Notes: generated by a model not told the origin, from the letters alone. A stretch of DNA of 64,000 nt from Lindgomyces ingoldianus (GCF_010093535.1 NW_022985179.1:1210485-1274484); one strand, 5' to 3'. Positions 1 through 10,472 are shown, numbered from the stretch's first letter. Numbers and translations are program-made.

Positions 1-2
1 GC

Positions 3-677
3 ACGTCTACGCGCTGTCGTCTGAATCTCTGTGCCCAGCAGTACAGAGACGTCCGGATCTCGCTTAATCGGTCCCACTCCCAGACTACAAACAAGATATT
101 GAAGCGCAAAAGCCGCGACCAAACCCGGTCCAGATATTCTACGGAAGATAACCCCTCGGTGGAGTACCTTATCGACGAGGGAGCTCGAAAGAGTCTCATC
201 GACATAACCACAGATATCTGGAAGAACAAACTCTTAACAACCACGCTATCCATGGGCGGGGAGCGGATCAATCCAGGAAACTGGACGAACCGCTTCAATC
301 GACTAGCAGCCGCCCTATCAACAGTCATCCAAGGGCCGTCAAACCCCGATGCGAAGAATTTCACCATTGAAGCGTACGGAGATGTCATCTATGTCGAGGT
401 TCGGTGGTGTTGGATGATTCTACCACTATCAACCACTATTCTTACCGTCATATTTTTCGCGTCGACGGTCATTAGAAGTACCCGAAAACCGTATCTATTC
501 AAGTCGTCTATCTTGGCTTTGCTCATTCATGGCCTTGAGGGCTGGGATGTGTCGAGTGGTGAGGAACGATTTGATAGCACACGAGTGACTGAATCTAAGC
601 TGCTGGTACAGGCGGAATCGATAACAGCAACGCTCCAGCGGAACGAAGGAGGGATTTGGAAATTGAGGACGGAGTAG
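3..677 (+). CDS. DUF3176-type membrane protein, C-terminal part (5' end outside window)
   Basis: The frame is open from base 3 to the TAG at 675-677, about 224 codons, with no in-frame ATG that would make a convincing start, so this is the 3' part of a gene that begins left of the window. The in-frame TTG at 99 is not a credible fungal start. A short stretch with spaced Cys residues is followed by a mixed region, then one strong hydrophobic segment (around 408-482) and the motif KSSILALLIHGL, which I recognise as the C-terminal layout of fungal DUF3176 proteins: one transmembrane helix followed by a W/K-S-S-x-L-A-L-L-x-H-G-L patch. These proteins are usually about 600-700 residues with several membrane segments; their function is unknown. 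Base composition is near 50% GC and codons look unmutated, unlike everything after 1,192. The assignment is from memory of the family; a different membrane protein remains possible. Confidence 0.7.
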   Translation, partial: TSTRCRLNLCAQQYRDVRISLNRSHSQTTNKILKRKSRDQTRSRYSTEDNPSVEYLIDEGARKSLIDITTDIWKNKLLTTTLSMGGERINPGNWTNRFNRLAAALSTVIQGPSNPDAKNFTIEAYGDVIYVEVRWCWMILPLSTTILTVIFFASTVIRSTRKPYLFKSSILALLIHGLEGWDVSSGEERFDSTRVTESKLLVQAESITATLQRNEGGIWKLRTE

Positions 678-779
678 AACTAAAAATTAATCATCTTCTA
701 AGAGGCGCGAAGGAGATTAATAAGATGGATCGGATTATCTAGTCAAGAGGCTTTGAGGGCCGAAGGATCTTATGGCTGC
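678..779. other. 3' flank of the host gene, nothing identified
   Basis: Short moderately AT-rich stretch after the stop codon. It keeps TGA, TCA and TGG triplets, so it is not heavily mutated. No gene or site recognised. Confidence 0.5.
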
Positions 780-1045
780 AACTAGAATGGGAGGCTGGTA
801 CAAGAATGTACTATCTGTAACGAGGTAGGCACGGTCAACCATGTGGCCTTCTCTCGCTTATAGAGGTTTAGGCTAGACTAGAGACAACCGCTAGTGCTAG
901 TGCTAGCCCTAGCATTATCTATATATATATTATACTATGCGAGAATACTTGGCTTAAGTATTCTCGTGCGTACCTTTTGGTACAGTGGGGAAAGTCGTAT
1001 AGTATCGGCTTGGCAGGCGGGGCGCCTACCTCATTACAGTATCTA
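780..1045 (+). mobile_element. LINE-like 3' fragment, copy 1
   Basis: This segment has a clear inverted copy at 20,876-21,112, matching over about 240 bp with mostly C/T and G/A differences. One frame at 807-857 reads CTICNEVGTVNHVAFSR; the second copy reads C again where this one has the final R, giving C-x2-C-x7-H-x4-C. That spacing resembles the Cys/His knuckle at the C-terminus of fungal LINE (Tad/I-like) reverse transcriptases. It is followed by a short repeat of GCTAGT units and a TA-rich run. No reverse transcriptase core is seen, so this would be a 5'-truncated relic. The repeat relation is seen directly; the LINE label is inference. Confidence 0.45.
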
Positions 1046-1191
1046 GTGGGTAATGGGTAGTATGGAGTACTAAAAGTGTATTCCTAGCTGTAGAGAGAGT
1101 AAACAGAAAGACAGTAGATGCTTGAAAAGAGTAGGCTAAAGCCATTTTACAACTACAGCGGATTGTAGAGCCCTCTAATGGGATTTACTTT
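1046..1191. other. Transition from little-mutated to RIP-mutated DNA
   Basis: No repeat copy or gene recognised. The similarity to the inverted LINE-like copy stops near 1,045, and strongly AT-rich Copia DNA starts at about 1,192. Confidence 0.4.
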
Positions 1192-2490
1192 TTAATAAAA
1201 CATACTTTTATAAAAATAAAAGTAATAAAGTAATTTTTTTAAAAAAAAAAAGCTTTTAAAATTTTTAAAATTTTTAATAAGTAAAGTAAAATTTATTATA
1301 TAAAAAAATCTTTTAAGCTTTTACTTTAAAAGTTAAATAAGTAGTAAAGAAATATACTAATTTAAAAGCTCTAAAAATATAAGCTTAAAAGTGTGAAAGC
1401 TAAAGTAGGTAAGGCACTTTTTAAGTGTGTGTATAATAAAAAGAGCTAGGGACTAGCAACACACATAATCTAAAAAATATAAAGGTAAGATTCTAATAAC
1501 TTAAGTAAGCCTAGAGGTGTAGAAAGCAGAAGCGTATATATAACACTTTTTAAAAAAAGTAGTAGATGCATTACTTTAGTTAATTTAAAGCACTTTTAAA
1601 TAAACTTTTTTAAAGCATTTATTACTTATAATAATAAAGTGCTTAAAACACTTTATATAGTGTTTTTTATAGCTATTTTTTTTAGGTAGCTTTAACTAAG
1701 AGATTATAAGCTTCTAAAGAAACTCTTAAAATAAAAAGATTTATATAAACACTTATATAAATTTATTTTTAAAATTATAGTATAAAAAGAGATAGCCACT
1801 CTACTTAAAAAAAGCATTTAAAAAGAGATTATATAAACTAAAGTAATGTCTAAGCTACTTTTACTAAAGTAAGTATCTATATATAAATTTAACTAAAATA
1901 AGTATCTTGCTAAATATAAAGCTTATATTTATGTACATAGTAATCTTTAAAGTACAAACTTGCTCTAGTTAACTTATACTGCTACTTTTACAGCTAAATT
2001 ATTTTAAATAGTAATTATAATAGCAGCTTAATTTAACCTAGAGATTAAGTAATATAATGTTATAAGCATATTTTTAAACACACACTATAAAGGTAAGCTA
2101 GAAGTAACATGTAAGTTTCTAGGAAGCTTTATAAAGCCTAGCATATGTATTAAGCTTCTTTAAGCTCTATATAGACTGTGTAACTTACTAATTCTATAGT
2201 ACTAGAAGCTTTTATAAGCTTTTAGAAGCTAAAGCTTATTTTATGTAAAAAGAAACTATACTTATTTTTTAACTATAATTACTATATTTTATTTATATAG
2301 ACAATATACTTTATATTTATTACTATAATAATAAGTTAAAAGCTTGCTAATTAATTAATATAATTAAAAAAATATATAAGCTAGAAAATTAAAAGCTATG
2401 TAAATAGTTTCTAAAGATTAAAATAATTAAAAATAAAAAGGCTAAAATAATCTAGCTAGTATATAACATGTATATTAAAAAAGTAGTAAC
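1192..2490 (+). pseudogene. Copia reverse transcriptase fragment of family P (outermost layer)
   Basis: This matches the pol region of element P at about 57,805-61,245 base for base apart from transition mutations, with one deletion of roughly 340 bp relative to P near 1,400 (P retains it at about 58,010-58,350). From about 1,880 the plus strand reads as a RIP-damaged Copia (RVT_2) reverse transcriptase: motifs like KYKA, then VISIFLNTHYKGKLEV and LLxALYRL are visible between stops. The 5' end is missing and the 3' part is cut by N1 at 2,491; its continuation must lie right of the window. P has a Fot1-like insertion at 58,776 whose uninterrupted TA target is seen here at 1,851-1,852. Confidence 0.8.
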
Positions 2491-2727
2491 TGTCTGTACG
2501 TAGCAACAGCGTTACAGTCTAGATAGTTATCGCGCGAGAGAAGGATTATGTAGCTATGTCACATGATGCTCGTGCGCGAACATCTAGATATTCTCCTTTT
2601 CCTCTGTACAGAGGAAAGACAGAGCAATATAGAACTAGAAACATGTTGCTCCCACCCTACCTACTTTGTACACTGTGCACACTGTACACTACTCTTACTC
2701 TTACTACTTAAGTGCTTATACTATCAG
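2491..2727 (+). repeat. N1 5' LTR, first part
   Basis: Starts TGTCTGTACG and is homologous to the LTRs at 22,860, 29,237, 47,554 and 57,427. It continues at 9,312-9,338 after the Gypsy S insertion. It keeps palindromic CTGTACAG and the GTGCACACTGTACAC region typical of the family LTR. Confidence 0.9.
2723..2727. repeat. Target duplication ATCAG of Gypsy S, left copy
   Basis: ATCAG here and at 9,307-9,311 flank the Gypsy S element. The equivalent place in N2 (about 23,109-23,113) is single and uninterrupted. Confidence 0.9.
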
Positions 2728-3002
2728 TGTGATGACAAGCACTGTCTCTACTACTGTATAGAGCTGGGGAAGCAAGGCAGAGTAGGTCGGCTCTATTTCA
2801 GCTACACTAAGATAGAGAGGAGAAAGGGAGCTTTAAGGGCAGCTCTGCAGAAGAAGTGCTCACAGCGCTAAGGCGCTAGCAAAGACGCTAGCGCTAAGTA
2901 AACTAATAGCGTTGCGCTAGTCACACCCCCTATATCCTAATTAGCTGCACAGGCAGCTTGTCATGTAAAGCGCGACAGAGCTCTCTGCGTAGGACTGTTA
3001 CA
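2728..3002 (-). repeat. Gypsy S 3' LTR
   Basis: 275 bp, starting TGTGATGAC and ending CTGTTACA on the plus strand. Same length as the LTR at 9,032 and the solo LTR at 27,859. It is less mutated than the LTR at 9,032. Confidence 0.92.
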
Positions 3003-3012
3003 TTACCCCCTT
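3003..3012 (-). promoter_or_regulatory. Polypurine tract of Gypsy S
   Basis: TTACCCCCTT on the plus strand, so a purine run on the minus strand directly against the LTR. It sets the element's orientation. Confidence 0.75.
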
Positions 3013-3649
3013 CTAAGGCAGTCTTATCTCTAAGACTAGGTAGTTTAGCGCTTTTATGTTAGTTTTTAAACTAGTTAAAACCTTAGCGCAGGTTAATTAT
3101 TAACTTTTATAAGTTCTATATTTTTGCTTTTTTTATACGCTTGCAACTAGGCGTCTAGTCGCGCTGGCGGACTAGGCTTAGTAGGATATGCTTAGTAGAA
3201 GTCCCTTACCTTATGCAGAGCTCTAAGGAATCTGTTAGCATTATACTAGGTAGGGTTAGGATCATAGCCTACCTATAAGGCTTAGTATTAGAGACACCTG
3301 CAGTAGACACAACTATCTAGAATGTTCTAAACCTGCTACTTAGGGTAACTGTTAACCTTAATTAGCTCCTCTAAAGGCTTAACCTAACCTAGCAGCGTTG
3401 TAGGTGCTGCCTGCTGTAGGCAGTCTGCATGGAAGACATTGTGCATTCTTATGTACAGGAGGAGCTTAAGCTAGTACAAATAACCTCTTATGCCTATAAT
3501 TAGATAAGGCCTGTACATCTGCTAGTTAAGCTTCTAGCTAGGGCGCTCTATAGTAAAGCTCTTAAGGGTCACATATACTTTATTGCCTACTATAAAGTTA
3601 AGCTTATGCTACTTTTTATTTACCTAAGCTGCTTACTGCTTTTAGGCTT

Positions 3650-4700
3650 AAGTAATGCCTTTTCTTATAATCTTAATTACTTATTATATAGTGTTATAGT
3701 AGAGCTTAGTATAGCTTTAAGCCTCCTTACATAAAATCTGCTCTAGCGTAGTTAGTAAGTGTCTTGTACGTGCTTTCTAGTTCTAGTAGTGTATTAGATA
3801 ATAGCTAAACTTAATCTTAAACAGTAATAACCCTGTTGTCTTATATAGTAGAAATGCTTAAGCCTAGTCTATATAGGGCAGCAGGTCTAACTAGTTGTCT
3901 TAGAAGTAATTAATAAATAGACATAGTTACTAGTTAATATACTAATTTAGCACCTTTATATTGCTATTAGTCTAGAGATAGTAAGGCATAAAAAGCTTTT
4001 ATTTAACACTAGTAAAGCAGTAAAGCTTATTTATAAATGCAGAGGTAAATTATAGTCTACAGTTAAAGACAATTAATTAAGGGGGTCTATAGACGCGCTA
4101 GATATAGTAATAGTATAGGTCTGCAGCCCCTACAGCAGTAATAGTCTTATAGTACAGCAGTAAGAAGCAGCGCTTGCTTAAACAGTCTACTATAATAAAT
4201 GTGTTATTATAGCTAGCTTAATTAAGTAAAAATAACTTAAAATTTATAAAAATATTTTACTATGCTTACTTAAGTATTAGTAGTAGCTTAAGAAGCCTTA
4301 GAGTCTTATCTTAAAAGATATAGCTCTACTAACAGGCCTTATAAGCGCTAATGTAGGTTTTAATATTCTAGCTTATGCTTAGCTAGTAGTACTACTTGTG
4401 CAGCAGCTTAGTTGTTTTTCTAGTCCTAGAATGTGCAGTAAGTTGCGTTGCGTAAACAGCGCAAATAAGGTAGGTCTTTAAGAACTAGATAGCTAGGACT
4501 ATAAGCTTCTCTTTCTTTAGTAGTAGGCCCTTAGCATTAAGCTTTTATTATAAGCTAGAATCCTGCGCTTTATTATAGCAGTATTATAAGCTTTTATAAT
4601 TTTAATTAGTATTTAGGATCTAATTAATAAGCTTATATAGTTAATTTATTAGTAGCAGCTTTATAAGCTTCTTATTTAGCAAAAAGATGCTTTACAGGGC
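3650..4700 (-). pseudogene. Gypsy S integrase region
   Basis: Read on the minus strand, the region after RNase H gives fragments that fit a Gypsy integrase core followed by its C-terminal part, for example a run like NYARADFM near 3,740 and a QLRxSINYFQDN-like stretch near 3,930. Integrase joins the retroelement cDNA to host DNA. Many TAG/TAA stops and AT bias prevent any protein. Limits are approximate. The remainder to 3,013 would be the C-terminal extension and 3' untranslated part, in which I recognise nothing further. Confidence 0.7.
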
Positions 4701-4999
4701 AGTGTGTAATTAAGTAACAAGACTAACACTAATTTACTCTTAGCTTAAAAAAAAGTGTGTATAAGTAGCTTTATTTTTTTCTTTTTATGTCTTAAGCTTC
4801 TTTTACTTCTTTAACAGCGCGTCTGTAACAACATTAGCAGTGCCTAGGCAGTAGGTTAGTGTAAGGTTAAAGTCTACTATTAGTATAGCCTATTGCATCT
4901 AGTAAAGAGTAAGCTTACACTTAATAGTAAAGTACTTAAAAGCTTAGTAGTTAGTAATTACTATAAATAGCTTATTTTATTATAAGCTTATTAGCTATG

Positions 5000-6100
5000 C
5001 TTACTACTTTTATAAGCCTTAGATAACTATAAGCATTTTTTTATTATATATATTATAGTTTATCTGCAGTAGGCTTATAGTCTTAGAGTAGAACGCTACA
5101 GGGCGCTAGATGCTGTTATCCTGCAGCTGTAATAGTACTTCTATAATAACTCTGTTGCTTATGTTAGTCTTTATACACATCTTATAATTTAGTAAGTAGT
5201 GTGTAAGGATGTTATTTAATAGCATAAAGTTTTTAGCGCGCTTAAACATAGCTAACTTATGCTCTTCTAAAGAATGCTAGGCGCTACACTTAAGCAGCTT
5301 TATAAGTAGCTGTATAATGCAACTATAGTCTTTAAAGAAGGCGCAGTAGAAGTTACAGAACCCTAGAAACAACTGCAGGCTCTTAATTAAAGTTAGTATA
5401 GGCTAGTCTTAGACAGCAGCTACCTTAGTAGGGTCCTTGTAGATTTTATTTATGCTAATAATAAAACTTAGAAATTTTATTTTAGTAACTATAAATTTAC
5501 TTTTTTTAAAGTTAATCTACAGGCTAGTGTTTTATAAATAATGTAGAACCTTAGTAATATATGCCTTATGCTGTAAAAAGTTGTCTAAGTAGATTAAAAT
5601 GTTATTAAAGTAGGCTATATAAAAGTTATTAAGTAAGCTATATAGAACCTAATTAATATATTACTAAAAGGTTATAGGGCTGTTATAGAGTCTAAAAGGT
5701 AGCATGTAATACTTATAGTTACTATAGTGTGTTTAGAAGGTAGTTAGGTCCTTAACCTTTTTAGTAAGCTAGATGTAATAGAACACCTATTATACATTAA
5801 GCTTAGTAAAGACCTTAGCTGCAGCTAGCTGCGTAAGCGTCTTCTAGATTAGAGGTATTAAGTAAGTGTTCTTTTTTATAATTATATTAAGCTTATAATA
5901 GTCTACATAAAACCTCTACTCTCTTTCTAGCTTTTTAGTAAACAAGACTAGAGAAGCGTAGCTAGTGTTGCTGTGCGTGATAAATCTGCGTCACAGGTAG
6001 TTGTCTAGATAGTCCTTAACTAGCCTAAGCTGCTCTAGAGACATGCTGTATAGCAGGCTGCTTAATAAAGTGTTCTCTGCTATTAGCTTAATATTATAGT
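5000..6100 (-). pseudogene. Gypsy S reverse transcriptase and RNase H region
   Basis: The minus strand reads as a Ty3/Gypsy reverse transcriptase. The order is a YLIPLI-like stretch, FTKLNVQQVF, then PFRLYNSPITFQQYIN (with a stop at one Q), then the catalytic box as AYFNNILIY at about 5,590-5,615, then FLSFIISINKIYKDP and the QLFLGFCNFY motif leading into RNase H (PVAFYSK). The box normally reads Y-x-D-D; here both aspartates are Asn (codons at 5,601-5,606 on the minus strand), as expected from G-to-A change. Stops interrupt every few dozen codons. It is non-functional. Confidence 0.88.
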
Positions 6101-6149
6101 TAACGCTAGGTTAGTGCAGCAGCAGTTTGTCTAAGTCTCTTTTTAAAAA

Positions 6150-8570
6150 GTAAGCTAGCATAGCTCTAGCGTACGCAGGGGATAGTAACTTCTTAAGCAT
6201 TAGCTGTTAAAGCTTATTCTTAGAATTAACTATTATAGGTGCTTAGTAGTCCTTAATTAGTTAATTAACTTTATAGACGCTAATATGTCTAATTACAACA
6301 TCTCTATGCTTTATATGTAGCATAAACATGGCAGCGTTAATTACATTTACTTTTAGCCCTACCTTAGCAAGTGCTTTTCTAGAGACAGCTAGTTAACATT
6401 AGCGCACTTAATTAGCGCTAAAGGGTATTAGTTAAAGATTAAGTTACTTTTTTATCTTTTTTAAGTTCTGCTACTAATTATACTTTTAAGTTAATTAAAG
6501 TTAGTATTAATTAATTTTTAATATCTTTATAAACTTATCTTATTAGTTAGTGTCTACTTAATAAAATTAGTTAATCTATAAAGACGCACTATATGTAAAG
6601 ATAATAATATTACGCTTGTAGTTTTATGTCTAATTATTATCTAGCTACTAAATTAATTATTTCTTATAGTTAATCTAAACACTAGCCTTTTTAAGAACTT
6701 TACAGCCTATAATTAAGTTGTAATAGCTTATGTTATAGAGAATAAAAAGTGTAAGCAGCTAGTAGCTATTAATTACTAGATCTATGTAAAAGTACTTGTC
6801 TACCTATCTATTTAGTTAATTATTATATCCTGTAATAAGAATAGACTTAATGCTAAGCATCTTAGGCTGTAGGTGCTTCTAGATTGTCTGCAGGTGTTGT
6901 AGGTAGATTAGATTGTAGCTACTAGCCCCTGTGTTAATAAGACTATTTAAGCGTACAGTAATCCCTCTAGCAGAGACGCAGCAGAGCAGCATAAAAAGCT
7001 TACTGCTAAATAGCAGCTTATGCAGCTTCTGCGCTAGCGCTTTATTTATTAACTCTAGAGAGAAAACTTTTTTTAGAGTAAGTCTTCTTTTAATTTACTA
7101 TTCTTACTAAAGCTTATAGCGTCTAGCTTCTACGCTACTTCTATAGCCTTACTTTTAGCGCAGGCGTAAAGGCAGTTATAACTTATATGTCCTAGCTAAT
7201 AGCATAAGTAGTAGGTTATAGCATCTTTTATTAAAGCTACTTATGCTTAGGGTGTTACTAGAGTTGTTAGAGCAGCAGTAGCAGTAGTAGGTTAAAGAAT
7301 GTTTTAATGTGTAAGCTTTTCTTAACCTTTTTACACACATTACGCGCTTAACTCTGCAGTAAACCTTTATAGTAAGAAGGATATCTAGCAGGCTTACTTT
7401 ATGTAATTAAAGAAGCTAACTATTAGGTTATTATAGTAAGTCTCTATGTGTACTTAAAGTTAACTTAATAAAGTGTTATAGATTTTATTCTTCTACTACT
7501 TAAGCAGCAGCTTAGCTTTATTTATAAGGCATGTAAACTAGGCCTTAAAGTCTTTAAAATTCTAAAATAGCTTTATCTTAAGCTAGTAAAGCTTAGTTTT
7601 AGCTTTTATTTACTAGTTAGTATTTTTAAAGTTTTTTTTTAGAAAGCTTATAATATTTTTAGTTATTACTAGCTTACTTTACTACTTTTAGGCTTTAAAG
7701 TAGAGAACTAGTTAACTTAGCGCTTAACTACTTACTTTACTTTTAGTATAGTGTACTTAAGCGTTTTTCTTTTTTATAGGGTTACTATTTATAGGTATAA
7801 AGTAGTCTATGTTATAAAGTAGCTTACTTATTAAAAGGTCTTTTTAGTAGTTAAATTTAACATTATCTTTACTTATAAACCTAGGCAGATTCTTTGCTTT
7901 AGCTAATAGTTTTAGCCTAGCTCTCTAGCTTATAGTACTAATATAAAAGAGGTTAGGTGTTTTTAGTGTAGCTAGGTTAAATTATAGTTGCTTTTTTAGT
8001 GTAGTTAGCATAAGTGTGCCTCTTAGCACTTAACAAGCTTTATCTAAAAGAAATAATTAGTTACATGCTAGTATAGTAGTAGCCTTAAGTCTTTTAACTT
8101 TATCTTTATAATTAGCTAAGTGTTTAAAAGTTTTATTTAGTAAGCTTTAAAGCTTTTATAGCTTTTTACTAACTTTTACTTACTTAGCTTCTGCTATGTT
8201 AACTACTTTAGTAAGAGTATTAGTGTAGTTTTAATAAGCTTACACTTTTAATAACTACTATAGTAGCTTATTTACTATAACTGTGTAATCTACAGCTATA
8301 AGGTTTAGTAGGTCTAGGCAAAGGCTAATTAAATTATAATTAGTAGTACTTTAGGTAATAGCCTTTGTCTAGAATAATAGTGCTTTCTTAGCCTACTAAG
8401 CGCGCGCGCGTGTAGTCTTAATAGTGTAGTCCTCCTTAAACACATTGTTAGCGTAGAACTAGGCCTAGCATAGCAGCGTCCTTAGTTTAGGCGTATAGGC
8501 GTTGCTAGTAGGCTAGGCAGTAGAATTAACATGTATTTTAATTCTTAACAGCTTTCTTATTTTAGTGCTC
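6150..8570 (-). pseudogene. Gypsy S gag-protease region
   Basis: Placed by position between the reverse transcriptase and the 5' LTR of the minus-strand element. The frames are heavily broken and I could not identify a zinc knuckle or the protease active site with confidence. TGA and TCA are rare throughout. Confidence 0.5.
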
Positions 8571-8757
8571 TTAGCTCCTTCCCTCTACTCTAGGGTCTGG
8601 CGGTCCGCAGAGGTATAGTGTAGTGTGAGCCCCGGGTCCAGTGACGGTGGGGCTGATAGTCAATTAGTGGTGGGTTTGTACGTGGGTTTGTACAGAGCCT
8701 GCGGCTCTCTTCGCGTCGTTGCGGTGGTAGTTAGTACAGTAGGCCCCCCCCTACAGT
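8570..8757. other. Little-mutated GC-rich island in Gypsy S
   Basis: GC-rich block holding CCCCGGG, GTGACGG, a duplicated GTGGGTTTGTAC unit and a run of C at 8,742-8,750. It keeps TCA, TGA and CCA triplets that the flanks have lost. It lies upstream of gag in the element's orientation, so it may be the leader or the start of gag. Confidence 0.6.
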
Positions 8758-9031
8758 TAATTTAAACTAGAGCAGCAGCGCTCTTAGCTTAGAGCTCTTT
8801 AATAAAGTGCAATAATCTAATTATTACTTAGTGTTACTTTTATAGTTGCCTAGCCTAACTAGGGCTTTAAGGCAGATAGCTATTATTAATAAACTAAGGC
8901 TTAGCCTAGTTATACTAGCAGATCTATCTAAGTAAGGGTTAGTTAGCAGATTAAGCTCTTAGAGCTAACTGCACAGTAGACCTAGATATTATATTGCTGT
9001 CTTCTAGCTAAATAAGATAATCTTAGTGTAA
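8758..9031. other. Gypsy S 5' untranslated region
   Basis: AT-rich stretch between the GC island and the 5' LTR. I could not recognise a tRNA primer-binding site next to the LTR, perhaps because it is mutated. Confidence 0.5.
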
Positions 9032-9306
9032 TGTAATAATAAGCACTATCTCTACTACTATATAGAGCTAGAGAAGTAAGGCAGAGTAGGTTAGCTCTAT
9101 TTTAGCTACACTAAGATAGAGAGGAGAAAGGGAGCTTTAAGGGCAGCTCTGCAGAAGAAGTGCTTGCGGCGCTAAGGCGCTAGCAAGGACGCTAGCGCTA
9201 AGCAAACTAATAGTGTTGCGCCAGTTGCACCCCCTATATCCTGATTAGCTGCACGGGCAGCTCGTCATGTGAAGCGCGACAGAGCTCTCTGCGTAGGACC
9301 GTCACA
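9032..9306 (-). repeat. Gypsy S 5' LTR
   Basis: 275 bp, starts TGTAATAATAAGCAC where the left LTR has TGTGATGACAAGCAC, so it carries extra G-to-A and C-to-T changes. Ends CCGTCACA, followed by ATCAG at 9,307-9,311. Confidence 0.92.
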
Positions 9307-9311
9307 ATCAG

Positions 9312-9338
9312 CAGCTAGCTAAAAGAGCCTATTTAATA
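9312..9338 (+). repeat. N1 5' LTR, end
   Basis: Continuation of the LTR after Gypsy S, ending ATTTAATA where N2 has ATTTAACA. Confidence 0.85.
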
Positions 9339-9704
9339 CTAATTAATAGTTAATTTAATTAACTATAAATTAGTAAAAGTAATAATAAAGTACTTATACT
9401 TTATAAAGTACTTTATTTTGTTACCTATCTTTAGAGATAGTAGATTAATTTTTTGCATTATATAGTAAGCTTTGCTACTGTACAAAGCAAGAAGAAGATA
9501 GTGTAAGACGCACACTAACACTATTAAAGCTGCACAACCTAGCAGCTAGATAACAACAGCAGTACTTGCGCAATCTACTAGAAAAGTAATTAACTATACT
9601 ATTATAATAAAATCCTACTAGAAACTAACAACTTTATGTAATAATAAGAAAAATAAAAAATAATTTTTATTATATAAATAACTTATAAAAGACATAGAGA
9701 TATT
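9339..9704 (+). other. N1 5' untranslated region
   Basis: Collinear with N2 from 23,140. N1 has single copies of the two segments that are tandemly duplicated in N2 (periods 62 and 116 bp). It runs to the K1 insertion site; the uninterrupted site is at about 23,685 in N2. Confidence 0.85.
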
Positions 9705-9709
9705 AGAGG

Positions 9710-10110
9710 TGTTAGATTTGCGCACCTACTGTCAAGACAGGAGGAACGCTTGACGAAAGCTGCTACATAGTACGAGCAATAAGCTCGAACAGTATGTTGC
9801 TGTAAATTGCAGCATTTTGCAGCATGTTGCAGCAAATTGCAGCATTTTGCAGCATGTTGCAGCAAATTGCAGCATGTTGCAGCAGTTTGCAGCAAATTGC
9901 AGAAAATTGCAGCATTTTGCAAGCTGGTCGCGCATAGGGCAAGTGCGCGAGGGACTCAGATCGGCAAAACAAAAAGCCGAGCAACACGAGTAGAGCAGAA
10001 AAAGGATTAAAAAATCAACACAATTAATACAATTAATCAATCATCCCATACATTATATCTAAACCCATTATTTATCTTAGGAAGCCTAGAAACAGTGCTT
10101 TAATCTGACA
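9710..10110 (+). repeat. K1 5' LTR (401 bp)
   Basis: Runs from TGTTAGATTT to AATCTGACA. Contains 12 units of a 10-bp repeat at 9,798-9,917. It is 20 bp longer than the 3' LTR, exactly the two extra units. Confidence 0.95.
9798..9917. repeat. Decamer tandem array, 12 units, in K1 5' LTR
   Basis: Twelve 10-bp units of consensus TGCAGCAWWT (variants end ATTT, ATGT, AAAT, AGTT), read without a break in period. Every CpA in it is in GCA or ACA context. Several frames run through open, giving artificial Leu/Gln/Cys/Asn-rich ORFs that are not genes. Confidence 0.95.
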
Positions 10111-10142
10111 ATTAAGAGTCTCAGTGCCTCCATTGATACAAA

Positions 10143-10472
10143 ATGGCCACCCAGCCTCCTCGAGACGCGACAGTCGTCCTTCGAGACCACACCGACTACA
10201 GAGCCTGGATGATGCAGCTGCAATCGAGATGTGTAGCGCACAGCATCTGGCCGCAAGTGGATCCTAAGTTGACCATCCAAATGATCTCCAAACCAAGAGC
10301 TCTAGAGATGCCGCTAATAGCTGAGTTTTCACCAGCCTCCAACGTTGAAACGCCTACGCACCTGAACAAGCTATTAACAAGCAGTGTTAGAGCCTTTAAA
10401 GAAGCCATTAAATACTACAAGATTAAGGCTAACAAGTACAAGAGTAACAGACATAATTATAAAAGAGAGTAA
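10143..10472 (+). pseudogene. K1 Gag, N-terminal fragment
   Basis: An ATG at 10,143 opens 109 codons beginning MATQPPRDATVVLRD, with DYRAWMMQLQSRC at residues 18-30 and a WPQVDPK stretch, which fits the N-terminus of fungal Ty1/Copia Gag, the particle protein. The same protein with few changes is on the minus strand of K2 (42,830-43,159). The family's Gag is longer; homologous sequence continues past the TAA at 10,470 but with many stops. The first half has normal triplet use, the second half is mutated. Confidence 0.8.

Larger units (their letters stand above)
2728..9306 (-). mobile_element. Gypsy S, full-length LTR retrotransposon, RIP-degraded
   Basis: A 6,579-bp element with 275-bp LTRs at both ends and an ATCAG duplication. 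The polypurine tract (AAGGGGGTAA on the minus strand) abuts the left LTR, which gives minus-strand orientation. On that strand, gag-like sequence lies near 7,900-8,700, reverse transcriptase and RNase H at about 5,000-6,100 and integrase at about 3,650-4,700, the usual Gypsy (Ty3) order. It sits in the 5' LTR of N1. A solo LTR of the same family, also 275 bp, is at 27,859. Confidence 0.92.

Noticed and set aside
2563..2871. 102-codon ORF
   Set aside because: It runs from the N1 LTR across the insertion point into the Gypsy S LTR, so it is a chance junction frame. The ORFs at 22,942-23,154, 49,695-49,922 and 57,412-57,624 are likewise LTR sequence.
9683..10040. Several overlapping ORFs rich in Leu, Gln, Cys, Asn and Ala on both strands in the K LTRs (also 14,869-15,206, 22,032-22,535, 38,173-38,433 and 43,313-43,510)
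   Set aside because: They are produced by the stop-free decamer array read in several frames; they run through LTR ends and differ with unit number.
10086..10408. Minus-strand ORFs opposite the K1 gag start
   Set aside because: Antisense of the Gag frame, which has the family motif DYRAWM and is repeated in K2.
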